Shown: positions 45,920 through 55,200 of the stretch, piece by piece | How the letters are laid out: each line of letters opens with the position of its first letter | Position numbering within the stretch: position 1 is the first letter of the stretch | Origin: Bernardetiaceae bacterium | Lineage (GTDB): Bacteria; Bacteroidota; Bacteroidia; Cytophagales; Thermoflexibacteraceae | Reading direction: 5' to 3' | DNA: 64,000 nucleotides | Assembly (NCBI GenBank): GCA_025057115.1 | Contig: JANWWZ010000015.1 | Coordinates: 1 to 64,000, forward strand | The notes under the pieces: generated by a model | Told to the model about the DNA's origin: nothing | The model's input: the letters and a program-made list of their open reading frames with translations, nothing else | Database searches by the model: none | Made by a program: the position numbers and the translations under genes

Positions 45920-46540
45920 TTACGCAAAGAGCTCTACTACCTCTTTGCCTTGCGGCAAATGCAATGCCTGCAAACCTGCTTTGCGCGCTCCTTCCACATG
46001 CTGAAGCGTGTCATCGATAAAGAGAGTTTCTTGTGGTTTTAACCCATGCTTTTCTATTAAGTAGAGAAAAATTTCCGCGTTAGGCTTGCGCATACCAAGC
46101 AAATGAGAATAATAGTCCTGTTCAAAAAAAGAGCTGAAACTCTCGATGCCATGCTGTTGTTGCATAAGACTGTCAAAAGCAGCTTTGTGGATGGCATTGG
46201 TGTTGCTCAGAAGAAAAATCCGCCGTTTTTTGCCTATCTCTTCAAGTAAAGCAAGCCTATGTTGAGGAAAATCTATTAGCATAGCGTTCCAACAGCGGTC
46301 TATTTCCGCATCACTCAAATCCGTTTGAAGTTCTTGGCGAAGCTGCTGACGAAATTGCTCGGGAGTAATTTTTCCGATTTCAAAAGCGTCAAACAAGGCA
46401 GACTGTTTGTGCTGGCTGTACCAGCGTGAAAAATCCTTGCCAATGGCTTCTGAAAAAGCGGCAATAGTGCGAGGAATATCTATGTTAAGAAGCACCCCTC
46501 CTAAGTCAAAAATAATGTTAGGGAAGTCTCTTGGAAGCAT
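45920..46540 (-). CDS. HAD-family phosphatase (YihX-like, subfamily IA)
   Basis: A 206-residue HAD hydrolase. Motif I FDLGGVLLNID with nucleophile Asp12; a helical cap (about 20-90); motif II FLLSNTNAIH; motif III/IV LGMRKPNAEIF and TLFIDDTLQHVEGARKAGL. This is the pattern of YihX-type sugar-phosphate phosphatases and other soluble HAD-IA enzymes; the substrate cannot be predicted. It is convergent with the sensor-kinase-like gene and divergent from the lipoprotein gene at 46611. Confidence 0.85.
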   Translation of the reverse strand: MLPRDFPNIIFDLGGVLLNIDIPRTIAAFSEAIGKDFSRWYSQHKQSALFDAFEIGKITPEQFRQQLRQELQTDLSDAEIDRCWNAMLIDFPQHRLALLEEIGKKRRIFLLSNTNAIHKAAFDSLMQQQHGIESFSSFFEQDYYSHLLGMRKPNAEIFLYLIEKHGLKPQETLFIDDTLQHVEGARKAGLQALHLPQGKEVVELFA

Positions 46541-46610
46541 TGCTTTTTGAATTTACTAGCCAAGTTGCGATAATTTTTTGTATTCTCGGCGGGGGAAGCT
46601 ATTTTTAGCC

Positions 46611-47672
46611 ATGCGCAGATTATCAAACGCATTGGCAGGGTGGATTTTTGCATGGGGGCTGCAAAGTTGCGCTGCCCTGCCTGACCTTTCAGAGTACGCC
46701 CGTCAAACCCAGCAGCTGGCCAGTGCCATCAACCGCACTTACGTTCAGACAGAAACCGATTTAAGGCAGCGCTATGCCCAAATCAATCGCCGCCATGTGG
46801 TGGATACCTTGCGCCGCTCTTGGCAACCTACTCAGCAAGCACTGGCTGCCATGACTGCCTACGCGGATGCTCTTGCCAAATGCACCGCTACTAACAATGA
46901 TCCTAAAGCTATTGCTCAACTAGGAACCCAACTCAATCGGCTAGCAACCACAGCGCGGAACTTTCTGCCTTTGCAAGGCAGAGCTGCTGGAGAAATAGCC
47001 ACCACAGCTGTTTTTCTCATCCGCCAAGCACAACTGGCTGCCACAAGGCGCAAACTTGCCTACCTGTTACAAGAGGCAGACACGGTCATACAGCGCATTG
47101 CTATCCTGCTCAAAGAAAACCTTACTGACTTGCAGCGCATTCACCGCCTTGTACTGGAAGAGGAGTACGATGATTTAGCTCTAAAGTACGCCAAAACAGT
47201 ACGCCAATACGAAGAACGCCTCAAAATTAACGAAGGACTAATGCCTGAACTGCTAGCTATCGCCCAATATAAACAAGCAAAGTTACAGTCGCGGAAGGCG
47301 AATCTGCTGGCAGAGATTAACATAGACCGCAATCCCATTCAAAACACTTCGGAGGAGGAGCTCGTCAAAAAGCGCGAAACCGACCTTATGCAGGTTTACC
47401 ACGCCAATCAAGAGTTTTTAAAAAGCAATGAAACAATTTACAAAGAATATTTGCAAAGTGTTTCAGCTATTAACGAGCGAATGAGCCAATCTGATTGGCT
47501 TTACTTTAGTGCCATCAATGCCTTGCAAAGTTGGGCGCAAACTCATGCTTCACTTAAGCAGTTAAATGCCATTGGAAAGGCTTTTAGCTTAGCTGAATTT
47601 ATAACAGCAGTGCAAAATATTCAGCAAATTTACGCTGCTTATGAACGTCCTTTTAATCCACCACGAAAATGA
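46611..47672 (+). CDS. Unrecognised coiled-coil lipoprotein
   Basis: A 353-residue protein from the ATG at 46611, which gives a signal peptide and lipobox Cys20 (GLQSC); a TTG 11 codons upstream is also open. After the lipidation site it is almost wholly helical, rich in Gln, Ala, Leu, Arg and Glu, with heptad-like stretches (QLASAINRTYVQTETDLRQR, TVRQYEERLKINEGLMPEL). No domain is recognised. The stop overlaps the start of the next gene as ATGA, and that protein is also coiled-coil, so the two may form a complex spanning the envelope if the second partner is reached. Function unknown. Confidence 0.65.
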   Translation: MRRLSNALAGWIFAWGLQSCAALPDLSEYARQTQQLASAINRTYVQTETDLRQRYAQINRRHVVDTLRRSWQPTQQALAAMTAYADALAKCTATNNDPKAIAQLGTQLNRLATTARNFLPLQGRAAGEIATTAVFLIRQAQLAATRRKLAYLLQEADTVIQRIAILLKENLTDLQRIHRLVLEEEYDDLALKYAKTVRQYEERLKINEGLMPELLAIAQYKQAKLQSRKANLLAEINIDRNPIQNTSEEELVKKRETDLMQVYHANQEFLKSNETIYKEYLQSVSAINERMSQSDWLYFSAINALQSWAQTHASLKQLNAIGKAFSLAEFITAVQNIQQIYAAYERPFNPPRK

Positions 47673-48190
47673 GCAAAATCAACTGGGCAGCTAAGCTCTT
47701 AGACCTTACTGAGAAAGCAGAAGCAGCTATTGCAAACAAAAATTTAGAAGAGCAGATGAAAGTTCGCCAAGAACTGCGCGACTTTCTGCATCACCCCGAA
47801 GTGCCTCTTGAAGTAATGAATATTGCCAAGGCATTTAAAGAAGACCTTTCAGCAGCTATAGTGGACGGTTCCATTAGAAACATCCAAGCCCGTAGCCAAG
47901 AACTCCGCCAACTGACTGCTGCACTAGGTGCCATTACTGCTGAGGTGCAAAATATTCGCCAAGTAGTTTTGGCAGCCGCTTTGCGAATCAGCGATGGCAT
48001 TCAGCAAGCGCTTACTGCTTGGCAAGAGTTTCAAAAAATTGAAAGCCAGTTAAAGGCAAAGTTTAACTCCCCACAAGACGTAGAAACGCTGGAAAAACTG
48101 CAAACGGTTTTCCAGTCCCTTCGCAAAACCCAAGAAGTAGTACAAAACTTCAAAAAAGAAGTTATCGACAAGCACAAAGCCGATTCGTGA
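47669..48190 (+). CDS. Unrecognised small coiled-coil protein
   Basis: A 173-residue soluble protein without signal peptide or membrane segment, nearly all helix, rich in Gln, Lys, Glu, Leu and Ala (for example KNLEEQMKVRQELRDFLH and KLQTVFQSLRKTQEVVQNF). It overlaps the lipoprotein gene by four bases. The family is not recognised. Together with its neighbour it forms a two-gene unit, convergent with the porin gene 24 bases away; no terminator is visible between them. Confidence 0.6.
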   Translation: MSKINWAAKLLDLTEKAEAAIANKNLEEQMKVRQELRDFLHHPEVPLEVMNIAKAFKEDLSAAIVDGSIRNIQARSQELRQLTAALGAITAEVQNIRQVVLAAALRISDGIQQALTAWQEFQKIESQLKAKFNSPQDVETLEKLQTVFQSLRKTQEVVQNFKKEVIDKHKADS

Positions 48191-48214
48191 GCTGGATCAA
48201 CAAGTCGAGCAAGT

Positions 48215-49786
48215 TTATATAGAAAAACCAGCCGAGATAGTCAAGCCGATGCGGTTGCTGTTCATATCTACAACGGGTTCATGTTGTGGCAAGCGATACA
48301 CGCGATAGCGGCTTTCAAAAGAGCTAGTAATAATGGCAATATCGAGGTAAAAGTCGCGCTTTCGCAGACCGCCTCCAAAGGTAATAAAGTGTCGGCTGCG
48401 GTCTTCATTTGAGTTGCGCAAAGGGTTTTGATAGTGCGCATATCCTCCCCTAAGGCGAAAGGTTCCTAAGCGCGCTTCGCCTCCTACCCTAATATTGAGC
48501 ACAGTGCGATAAATAGAAGCAATGGTAGCATTATCGCCTGCAAAAGAAAAGTTGACACTTGGGTTGGAAAAGCGCGTAGCACTGTAATTGACCATTTCAG
48601 CATCTGCAGAAATAAAACCGCGTTTTCCTATGATCAAAGCCGCTCCTGCATTGAGCCGCATAGGCGTGCGCATGGTGTAATGCGACTGGATTACATCCGT
48701 GCGAGCTCGCTCTCTGGAAAGTACCCGAATAACTGGCTGACCGTTGCGATACTCGATGTAGGGATAATTGTTGTACAGCACGCTAAGTTCGGCTTCATAC
48801 AGATCGTTTATGCGGTATACAGTGGGAGTGGTGAAAGAAGCGCCGATGCGAAAAAAATCCGTTGCGCGAAGGATGAAACCTATGTTAGCATTAATACCAG
48901 TGCCATTTTGTCGATTTTTTTCAATCAATTCTAAATTGTTGAGAGGTAATCGCCTTCCATCGGGCAATGGAGTGGTGCTGTTGATAACGTGTTCGGTATA
49001 TCGCTTGTCTTGGGCATATCGCAAAGTGGCAATGCCTATGCCCGCTCCTAGATAAAAACGATCCTTGAAATTGGCGCCGTAAGAAATATTCCACTGGCTT
49101 TGCGCTCCGCTCCGCTTGATATTTTCCGCCTGAACAGTAGGAGCTAAAGGCACGAAGGACTCGTAAGAATTTCTCTTGGTAACATCGCCAAAGAAGGGAT
49201 TAATTAAGTAAGTAGCGTAAGCAAGCCCTTCCAAGGTAAAGATGCCGTTGCGCAGTTCGTCGTCTAATTCACTCCAAGGCACGCGACCATCTGTGCGGTT
49301 TAAAAAATAATCTACAATGGAATTTTTGGTGTTAGTGCCTCGGTAGTCGATTAATTCTTGAAAATCGTTGTTGCGCGTCAAAGTAATGGCAAAAGTTGCC
49401 CCACGAAACGTGCTTTCTCCTCCTCGGTCAGAGGAAAAATGCAGTCCCAAATGGTTCAAATTCACATTCAGATTGCCTGCTGTGGTAGTTTCTCCCAGAA
49501 ACTTACTGGTAGTATTGGCAATATTAGTCGTTAAGCTAAAAGTCATCTCTGACTTTCGAAGCAAGCCCAACCCTGCAGGATTGATAAAAGCTGCTGTAAC
49601 ATCGCCTCCTAAAGCGGTATTGGCTCCTGCTAGTCCCTGAAAACGAGCAGTGCCCCCAAAGCGCGTTTGAGAAAACCGCAAGGCATCGTTGTAGTAGCCC
49701 AAGGCGCCTGGAGCAATATTTTGCCCTACTGCCCAAAGGGGGATCATCCACAAGCTGACCGCAAAGGGTATAAACAAAGTGCGCAT
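48215..49786 (-). CDS. OmpP1/FadL/TodX-family outer membrane transport protein
   Basis: A 523-residue outer membrane beta-barrel protein from the ATG at 49786 (signal peptide MRTLFIPFAVSLWMIPLWAVGQN). The N-terminal hatch segment (GLAGANTALGGDVTAAFINPAGLGLL) is the FadL/OmpP1 signature; alternating strands fill the rest, and the last residue follows an aromatic pattern (GLTISAGFSI) suited to barrel assembly. Relatives import hydrophobic compounds such as long-chain fatty acids or aromatics. Substrate unknown. It is divergent from lpdA. Confidence 0.82.
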   Translation of the reverse strand: MRTLFIPFAVSLWMIPLWAVGQNIAPGALGYYNDALRFSQTRFGGTARFQGLAGANTALGGDVTAAFINPAGLGLLRKSEMTFSLTTNIANTTSKFLGETTTAGNLNVNLNHLGLHFSSDRGGESTFRGATFAITLTRNNDFQELIDYRGTNTKNSIVDYFLNRTDGRVPWSELDDELRNGIFTLEGLAYATYLINPFFGDVTKRNSYESFVPLAPTVQAENIKRSGAQSQWNISYGANFKDRFYLGAGIGIATLRYAQDKRYTEHVINSTTPLPDGRRLPLNNLELIEKNRQNGTGINANIGFILRATDFFRIGASFTTPTVYRINDLYEAELSVLYNNYPYIEYRNGQPVIRVLSRERARTDVIQSHYTMRTPMRLNAGAALIIGKRGFISADAEMVNYSATRFSNPSVNFSFAGDNATIASIYRTVLNIRVGGEARLGTFRLRGGYAHYQNPLRNSNEDRSRHFITFGGGLRKRDFYLDIAIITSSFESRYRVYRLPQHEPVVDMNSNRIGLTISAGFSI

Positions 49787-50004
49787 GGCTGGTTCAAAAT
49801 TTATCACTCTTGCAAGTTATAGCTAATGTAATAGCAATTTACTTGCATTTTTGAAATAAGCTGTAAGATTGTGGTGTGTTTCTCCAGCGGTAGGGCGTTA
49901 GTTACACAAATTTGTCCATTCATGTTAGCCAAAGCACACCTTCCCGACATTTGCGCTTATTTTTGCAACAGCTTCACTTATTCTACACACAAAGTCAATA
50001 AGTT

Positions 50005-51399
50005 ATGTCTTCCAAATACGACCTAATCGTTATCGGCAGCGGTCCAGGGGGCTACGTAGCTGCCATTCGCGCCTCTCAGCTAGGTATGAAAGTAGCAGTA
50101 GTAGAAAAGGAGGAATTAGGCGGCATTTGCCTTAACTGGGGTTGCATTCCTACTAAAGCACTGCTGAAAAGCGCCCAAGTGTTTGAATACATTAAACATG
50201 CTAAAGACTATGGCATTGAGGTAAAAGAGGCGGCTGTGGATTTTCAAGGCATGATCAAGCGCAGCCGTAGCGTTGCTGGTGGCATGAGCAAAGGCATTGA
50301 GTTTCTCTTTCGCAAGAACAACATTACAAAATTAATGGGCTTTGGCAAGGTCAAGCCAGGAAAGAAAGTAGAGGTAACTGCCGCCGATGGCACTAAAACT
50401 GAATATAGCGCAGACCACATCATTATAGCAACGGGAGGGCGCAGCCGCGAACTGCCCGGCGTTAAGATAGACAACCAAAAAGTAATAGGCTACCGAAAAG
50501 CTATGTCCTTAGAAAAGCAACCCAGTACCATGCTCATCATTGGCTCGGGAGCTATTGGGGTGGAGTTTGCTTATTTTTACAACACCATCGGCACTAAAGT
50601 AACGCTGGTAGAATACATGCCTAACATCGTGCCCTTAGAAGACGAGGAAATTTCTAAACATTTAGAAAAAACTTTTCGCAAAGCGGGCATGAACATCCTC
50701 ACTTCTTCTACAGTAGAATCAGTGGATACTTCTGGCCAAGGTTGCCGAGTAAAAGTAAAAACTCCTAACGGCTATGAAGAAATTTACTGCGACATTGTCC
50801 TTTCTGCGGTAGGCATCACTACAAACATAGAAGGCATAGGACTGGAAGAAGTAGGCATTGCTCACGAAAAAGGCAAAGTGTTAGTAGATGATTTTTATCG
50901 CACTAACGTACCAGGTTACTATGCTATTGGAGATATTGTGAAAGGTCCCGCTTTGGCGCATGTAGCTTCAGCAGAAGGCATTATTTGCGTGGAGAAAATT
51001 GCAGGTCACCATCCTGAGCCATTAAATTACGGCAATATTCCCTCTTGCATTTACTGTACTCCTGAGATAGCCTCCGTAGGGATGACGGAAAAAGCAGCTC
51101 GCGAGGCAGGTTATCAAATTCGCGTGGGCAGGTTTCCCTTTACCGCTTCAGGAAAAGCAAGCGCAGCAGGAGCCAAAGAAGGCTTTGTAAAAGTAATTTT
51201 CGATGCCAAGTACGGCGAATGGCTAGGCTGCCACATGATTGGAGCTAACGTAACAGAAATGATTGCCGAAGTAGTAGTAGCACGTAAGTTAGAAACTACA
51301 GGACATGAAATCATTAAATCTGTCCATCCGCATCCTACTATGTCAGAGGCTATCATGGAAGCCACTGCGGATGCTTATGGAGAAGTAATCCACTTATAA
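50005..51399 (+). CDS. lpdA: Dihydrolipoyl dehydrogenase
   Basis: A 464-residue flavoprotein, the E3 component of 2-oxoacid dehydrogenase complexes and the glycine cleavage system. FAD-binding IGSGPGGYVAAIRA at the N-terminus; redox pair Cys42/Cys47 in GGICLNWGCIPTK; NAD-binding IIGSGAIGVEFAYF; second FAD segment GYYAIGDIVKGPALAHVA; and the C-terminal catalytic HPHPTMSE. It reoxidises dihydrolipoamide and makes NADH. No E1 or E2 gene is adjacent, so it may serve several complexes. A TATTTTTG element near 49960 could be its -7 box. A hairpin follows the stop. Confidence 0.96.
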   Translation: MSSKYDLIVIGSGPGGYVAAIRASQLGMKVAVVEKEELGGICLNWGCIPTKALLKSAQVFEYIKHAKDYGIEVKEAAVDFQGMIKRSRSVAGGMSKGIEFLFRKNNITKLMGFGKVKPGKKVEVTAADGTKTEYSADHIIIATGGRSRELPGVKIDNQKVIGYRKAMSLEKQPSTMLIIGSGAIGVEFAYFYNTIGTKVTLVEYMPNIVPLEDEEISKHLEKTFRKAGMNILTSSTVESVDTSGQGCRVKVKTPNGYEEIYCDIVLSAVGITTNIEGIGLEEVGIAHEKGKVLVDDFYRTNVPGYYAIGDIVKGPALAHVASAEGIICVEKIAGHHPEPLNYGNIPSCIYCTPEIASVGMTEKAAREAGYQIRVGRFPFTASGKASAAGAKEGFVKVIFDAKYGEWLGCHMIGANVTEMIAEVVVARKLETTGHEIIKSVHPHPTMSEAIMEATADAYGEVIHL

Positions 51400-51422
51400 T
51401 AGCTACCTATTTTCTTGCAAAC

Positions 51423-51470
51423 GAGACGCAAATAATGGCAAAAGGCTATTGTTTGCGTCTCTTTCATTTC
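51423..51470 (+). terminator. Terminator hairpin after lpdA
   Basis: GAGACGCAAA pairs with TTTGCGTCTC (10 base pairs, with further partial pairing inside) followed by CTTTCATTT. The T tract is interrupted, so termination strength is uncertain. It sits between lpdA and the convergent RidA-like gene. Confidence 0.6.
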
Positions 51471-51590
51471 CATGTAAAGGTTCTCATTTGAAAAATTTCC
51501 CTGATTCAACTACACCATCAAAAAACTGCTGGCATCTAGAGCTAAAAGCCTCCTACAACTTTTTTGAGCAAGTTTAGAAAGCATTTCAAT

Positions 51591-52085
51591 TCATTTTTCC
51601 ACTGCGATAGCTTCTATCTCTATCAAATAGTCGGCAGATACAAGAGAGTGCACCCCAAGAGTACTCCGAGCTACTTTGATAGGATTATTGGCATGGTTAA
51701 AAAATAATTTGTAGGCTTCAAACCAGCCGTTATAATCAGGTTGGTTGCCTTTATAGGGGTCTGGAGCTATGTAGACGCGTAGAAAGACGACGTTGCTCAA
51801 ATCCATATCGGCTTGTTTGAGAATGCCTTCGATGCGTTTTAAAATGCTAATGCTTTGCGTATACGTATCGCCAAATCTTTGCCTGGTGCCTGGAGCGGCA
51901 GTGCTATCAGCAACTGCGGCTACGATGCCACTAGTGTGCACCCACCGCTTACCCGCAGGAATTTCTACCCCTTGCAAAATTGGAGAATTGGGATTGTTGT
52001 CAAAACGCTGCACTGATTGCCCTTGTGCATCGTAAACAGCACACAAGAAAAGTAAAAATATCCAACCAAAACTTTCTTTTGTCAT
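51591..52085 (-). CDS. Secreted RidA (YjgF/UK114) family protein
   Basis: A 164-residue protein with a signal peptide (MTKESFGWIFLLFLCAVYDAQGQ) before a RidA domain: VHTSGIVAAV, the long helix ILKRIEGILKQADMDLSNVV, VYIAPDP, and the C-terminal ARSTLGVHSLVSADYLIEIEAIAV with the conserved Arg and Glu. Typical RidA is cytoplasmic, about 130 residues, and hydrolyses enamine/imine intermediates from PLP enzymes. Export here means a different substrate or a structural role. It is a single gene, divergent from the giant surface protein. Confidence 0.82.
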   Translation of the reverse strand: MTKESFGWIFLLFLCAVYDAQGQSVQRFDNNPNSPILQGVEIPAGKRWVHTSGIVAAVADSTAAPGTRQRFGDTYTQSISILKRIEGILKQADMDLSNVVFLRVYIAPDPYKGNQPDYNGWFEAYKLFFNHANNPIKVARSTLGVHSLVSADYLIEIEAIAVEK

Positions 52086-52273
52086 ATTTTAATCTTTTCT
52101 TCTCCTGCAGGTAAGTTAGGTGAATTTCTAAGAATAACGCAAAAAAAATTTCTGCGATCGTGATTATAACTCTGCTAATCAGCGATCTATAAGGCGAAAT
52201 CTCCTCCTATGTGCCAATTTTGAAATTCCCAGCATCGGGCTTGAATTAAATGTTTTATTAAAATAATCCAAAA

Positions 52274-55200
52274 ATGCATATGAAAATGAAAAATCTACTA
52301 GCTTTAAAGGTTCTACTTACCACCCTATTAGGTAGCACAAATCTACTTGCCCAAACTGCTACTACTTGGACAGGAAACACTTCCAGCGCATGGAACGTGG
52401 ATAGTAACTGGACAAATGGAGTTCCTACCGCCACTTCAACAGTAACAATTGGTAGCGCATCGAATAACCCCATTTTGCCGAGCAATGTTACTATTGCTCA
52501 ATTAACGCTCAATGATGGTGCTGATCTCAACTTGGGCAGTCATACGCTAACTATTACAAGTGGCATTACTAGTCAAAACAGTGGCTCAACTAAAACAGTA
52601 CGAAACGGCAATGTTGTTTTGGGTTCGGCATCTACTCCTGCAACTTTATTTCGAATGCGCCGCGTAAGCATGGGAACCTCTTCTCAACCCGTTAATTTTA
52701 CCTCCCATGTAACGGCTATTACTGACTATTGGGATGATAACGATTATTATGGAACATTTATTCTCCACTTGAGGAATAATGGTACAGCTAATATTCTATT
52801 AGGTGGAAGAGGTAATACATTTCACAGTAATACAGAAATCTACCAGTATGGTCCTTCTACGGGTGGTCCTTCGGATGATGGAGTATTTACTATTGGCTGC
52901 TACTCTCCCAATACCAATCAGCCTACGCGCTTTAAAGGTCCCACTACTATCCATCGCATGGCAAATCATAACAGAGAGCTATATGTAGCGCGAGCATCTG
53001 ATCCAAGTTCAAATAATGACGTTATTTTTGAACAAGATGTAACTTTTATCAATCAAGGCAGTGCAGGAAGTATTCAACTAGCTCGCTTACACGGAAAGGT
53101 GCGTTTTGAAGGCAATTTAAATATTCAGAATATTAGTTCGACCTTTTCTACACATGAGTGGAATGATGGTAGTGTTTCTACTCACGCTGTCACTTTAAGC
53201 AGCAACACTGCTATTAATACCACTGGAAGTACTGGCGGTACTATCAGAATCAGAAAACTTACTCAAGAACCTGGTTTTACAGGAACCCATACTTTCCAAA
53301 TAGCTAATCACTGCCAGCTAGATATTGCGTTTCACAATGTTGATGGTAATGGTGCCACTACTGAATTATATGGCAATGTAGTTTTCCAACTTTCCAACGT
53401 AAGCGCGGGGGAGGGTATTCGAGTTGCTCAAAACTCAGGATGTCAAGCTATTTTTCACGGCAATGTGAGTATCATTAATAATGGTAGCACAATTAGTAAC
53501 CTTTTCCGATGCGCCCACTCAGGGAGTGTAACTATTAATGGAAATGTTACCATTTCTAGCAGTGGTGGTAGCGGCAATAGAATTATCTCTATAGCTGATG
53601 GGACGACAGGTAGTGGAACAGTTTTATTAGCTGCTAACCGCAGTATTAATGCCTCTGGAGTAACCGTAGGTCAGTTAAATATTAATCGCGTTACTCAAAT
53701 CTCTGGCACTAATGCACAAACTCATAACATTGCCGTACCTACTACGGTAGATGTTTACATGCGCAACAATACCCTTCACGGTAACCTTACCGTAACTGGT
53801 AATAGAGTACAACTTATTGGCAATACCTTAGGCTCTACTGCAGCTAATACCATTGCTATCACCCTAACTGGCTCCAACGCTAACGGCAGTGGGAATAATA
53901 CGTACAATGGTAGTGTTACGTTTACCTACCAAAGTAGTAGTTCATTGCAATGGAACTGCTCAGGACATAGTGATGGTGTAGTAGGAGGACCTGACACATT
54001 TAATGCCAATGCTACTTTTGTAAACAATGGTTCAGGAAGTGATAAAATAATGACTATTGCCTCTAGTAGCATAGGTAATATGTTTCATGGAAGTACTACT
54101 TTTACTAACAACGGTGGCTTAATCTTTTTGGCAGGCATGAGCCCTACTGCCTTTTCTGCTACAGTAACTTCTTCTGCCACTTTTAATGGTCCAGTAATTT
54201 TTAACAACTACTCCAACGGAGGTACCGAGAGCGGACGTGATGGAGCTATTTCTATTGCGCGCAGTGGAGGGGCAAGAGTCGTCTTCAAAAACAGTGTAAG
54301 TTTCAATAACTTCGTTAGTAACAGCGCACAAGGCGCCATTACTGTAGCCACCTACGGAGGAGTTACTTTTGAAGGCAACATCACCATTAACCAAAGTGGT
54401 GGTTCTTCCGCTTTCAATACGCATCAACAACATTTTCAAGCCAATGGAAGGATATTTATGGAAGGCGGGGCTAACCAAACCCTTACCAGCAATCAACCTG
54501 TAGTGTTTCGCTACTTGCAAATTAACAAAATCGGTGGCTCCAGACTCATTTTGAATAGCGATGTAGAAATCAGCCGCAACACAAATGTCGCCACTTCTTC
54601 TCCAGAGCTAGTTCTTACATCAGGTCTAATTGAATTAGGTAACCATAACCTTACTCTCGTCCATGATCCAAGCTGGCCTGCTTTGCTCAATGGTGGTAGC
54701 GCTAATAGCTACGTAATTGCAACAGGTTCGGGAAGATTCTTCCGAAGAGTAGCTAATTCAGCTACGTTATTCCCTGTAGGGACTTCAAGTAGTTACCTGC
54801 CTTTAACTATTACCAATAGTGGCACTGCTGATATGTTTGGCGTTCGTGTGGTAAATTTAAGTGCTGCACCTTATAACATTAACAGTTACTTTGTATCTCA
54901 TGGTTGGGACGTAATAGAAAACACTAATGGAGGCAGTGCAAACGCCCTTACTGCTCAGTGGAACGCCGCTAACGAACTGACTAACTTTAACCGCAACCAG
55001 TCAGCTTTTTATCGCTGGAATGGGAGCTGGTTTAGCTGTTTAGAAGCTCAAAACGCCGCCTCGGGCAGCGGACCCTATAGTCGTAATATTTCAGGTCTTA
55101 ATGCTACCAACTCCGTAGGAATCTTTGCAATAGCTACTGCTTTTGCAGATGCAGACGTATCAGCTACCAACGTTATTTCAGTAAGTGCTTGCGGAGGCTT

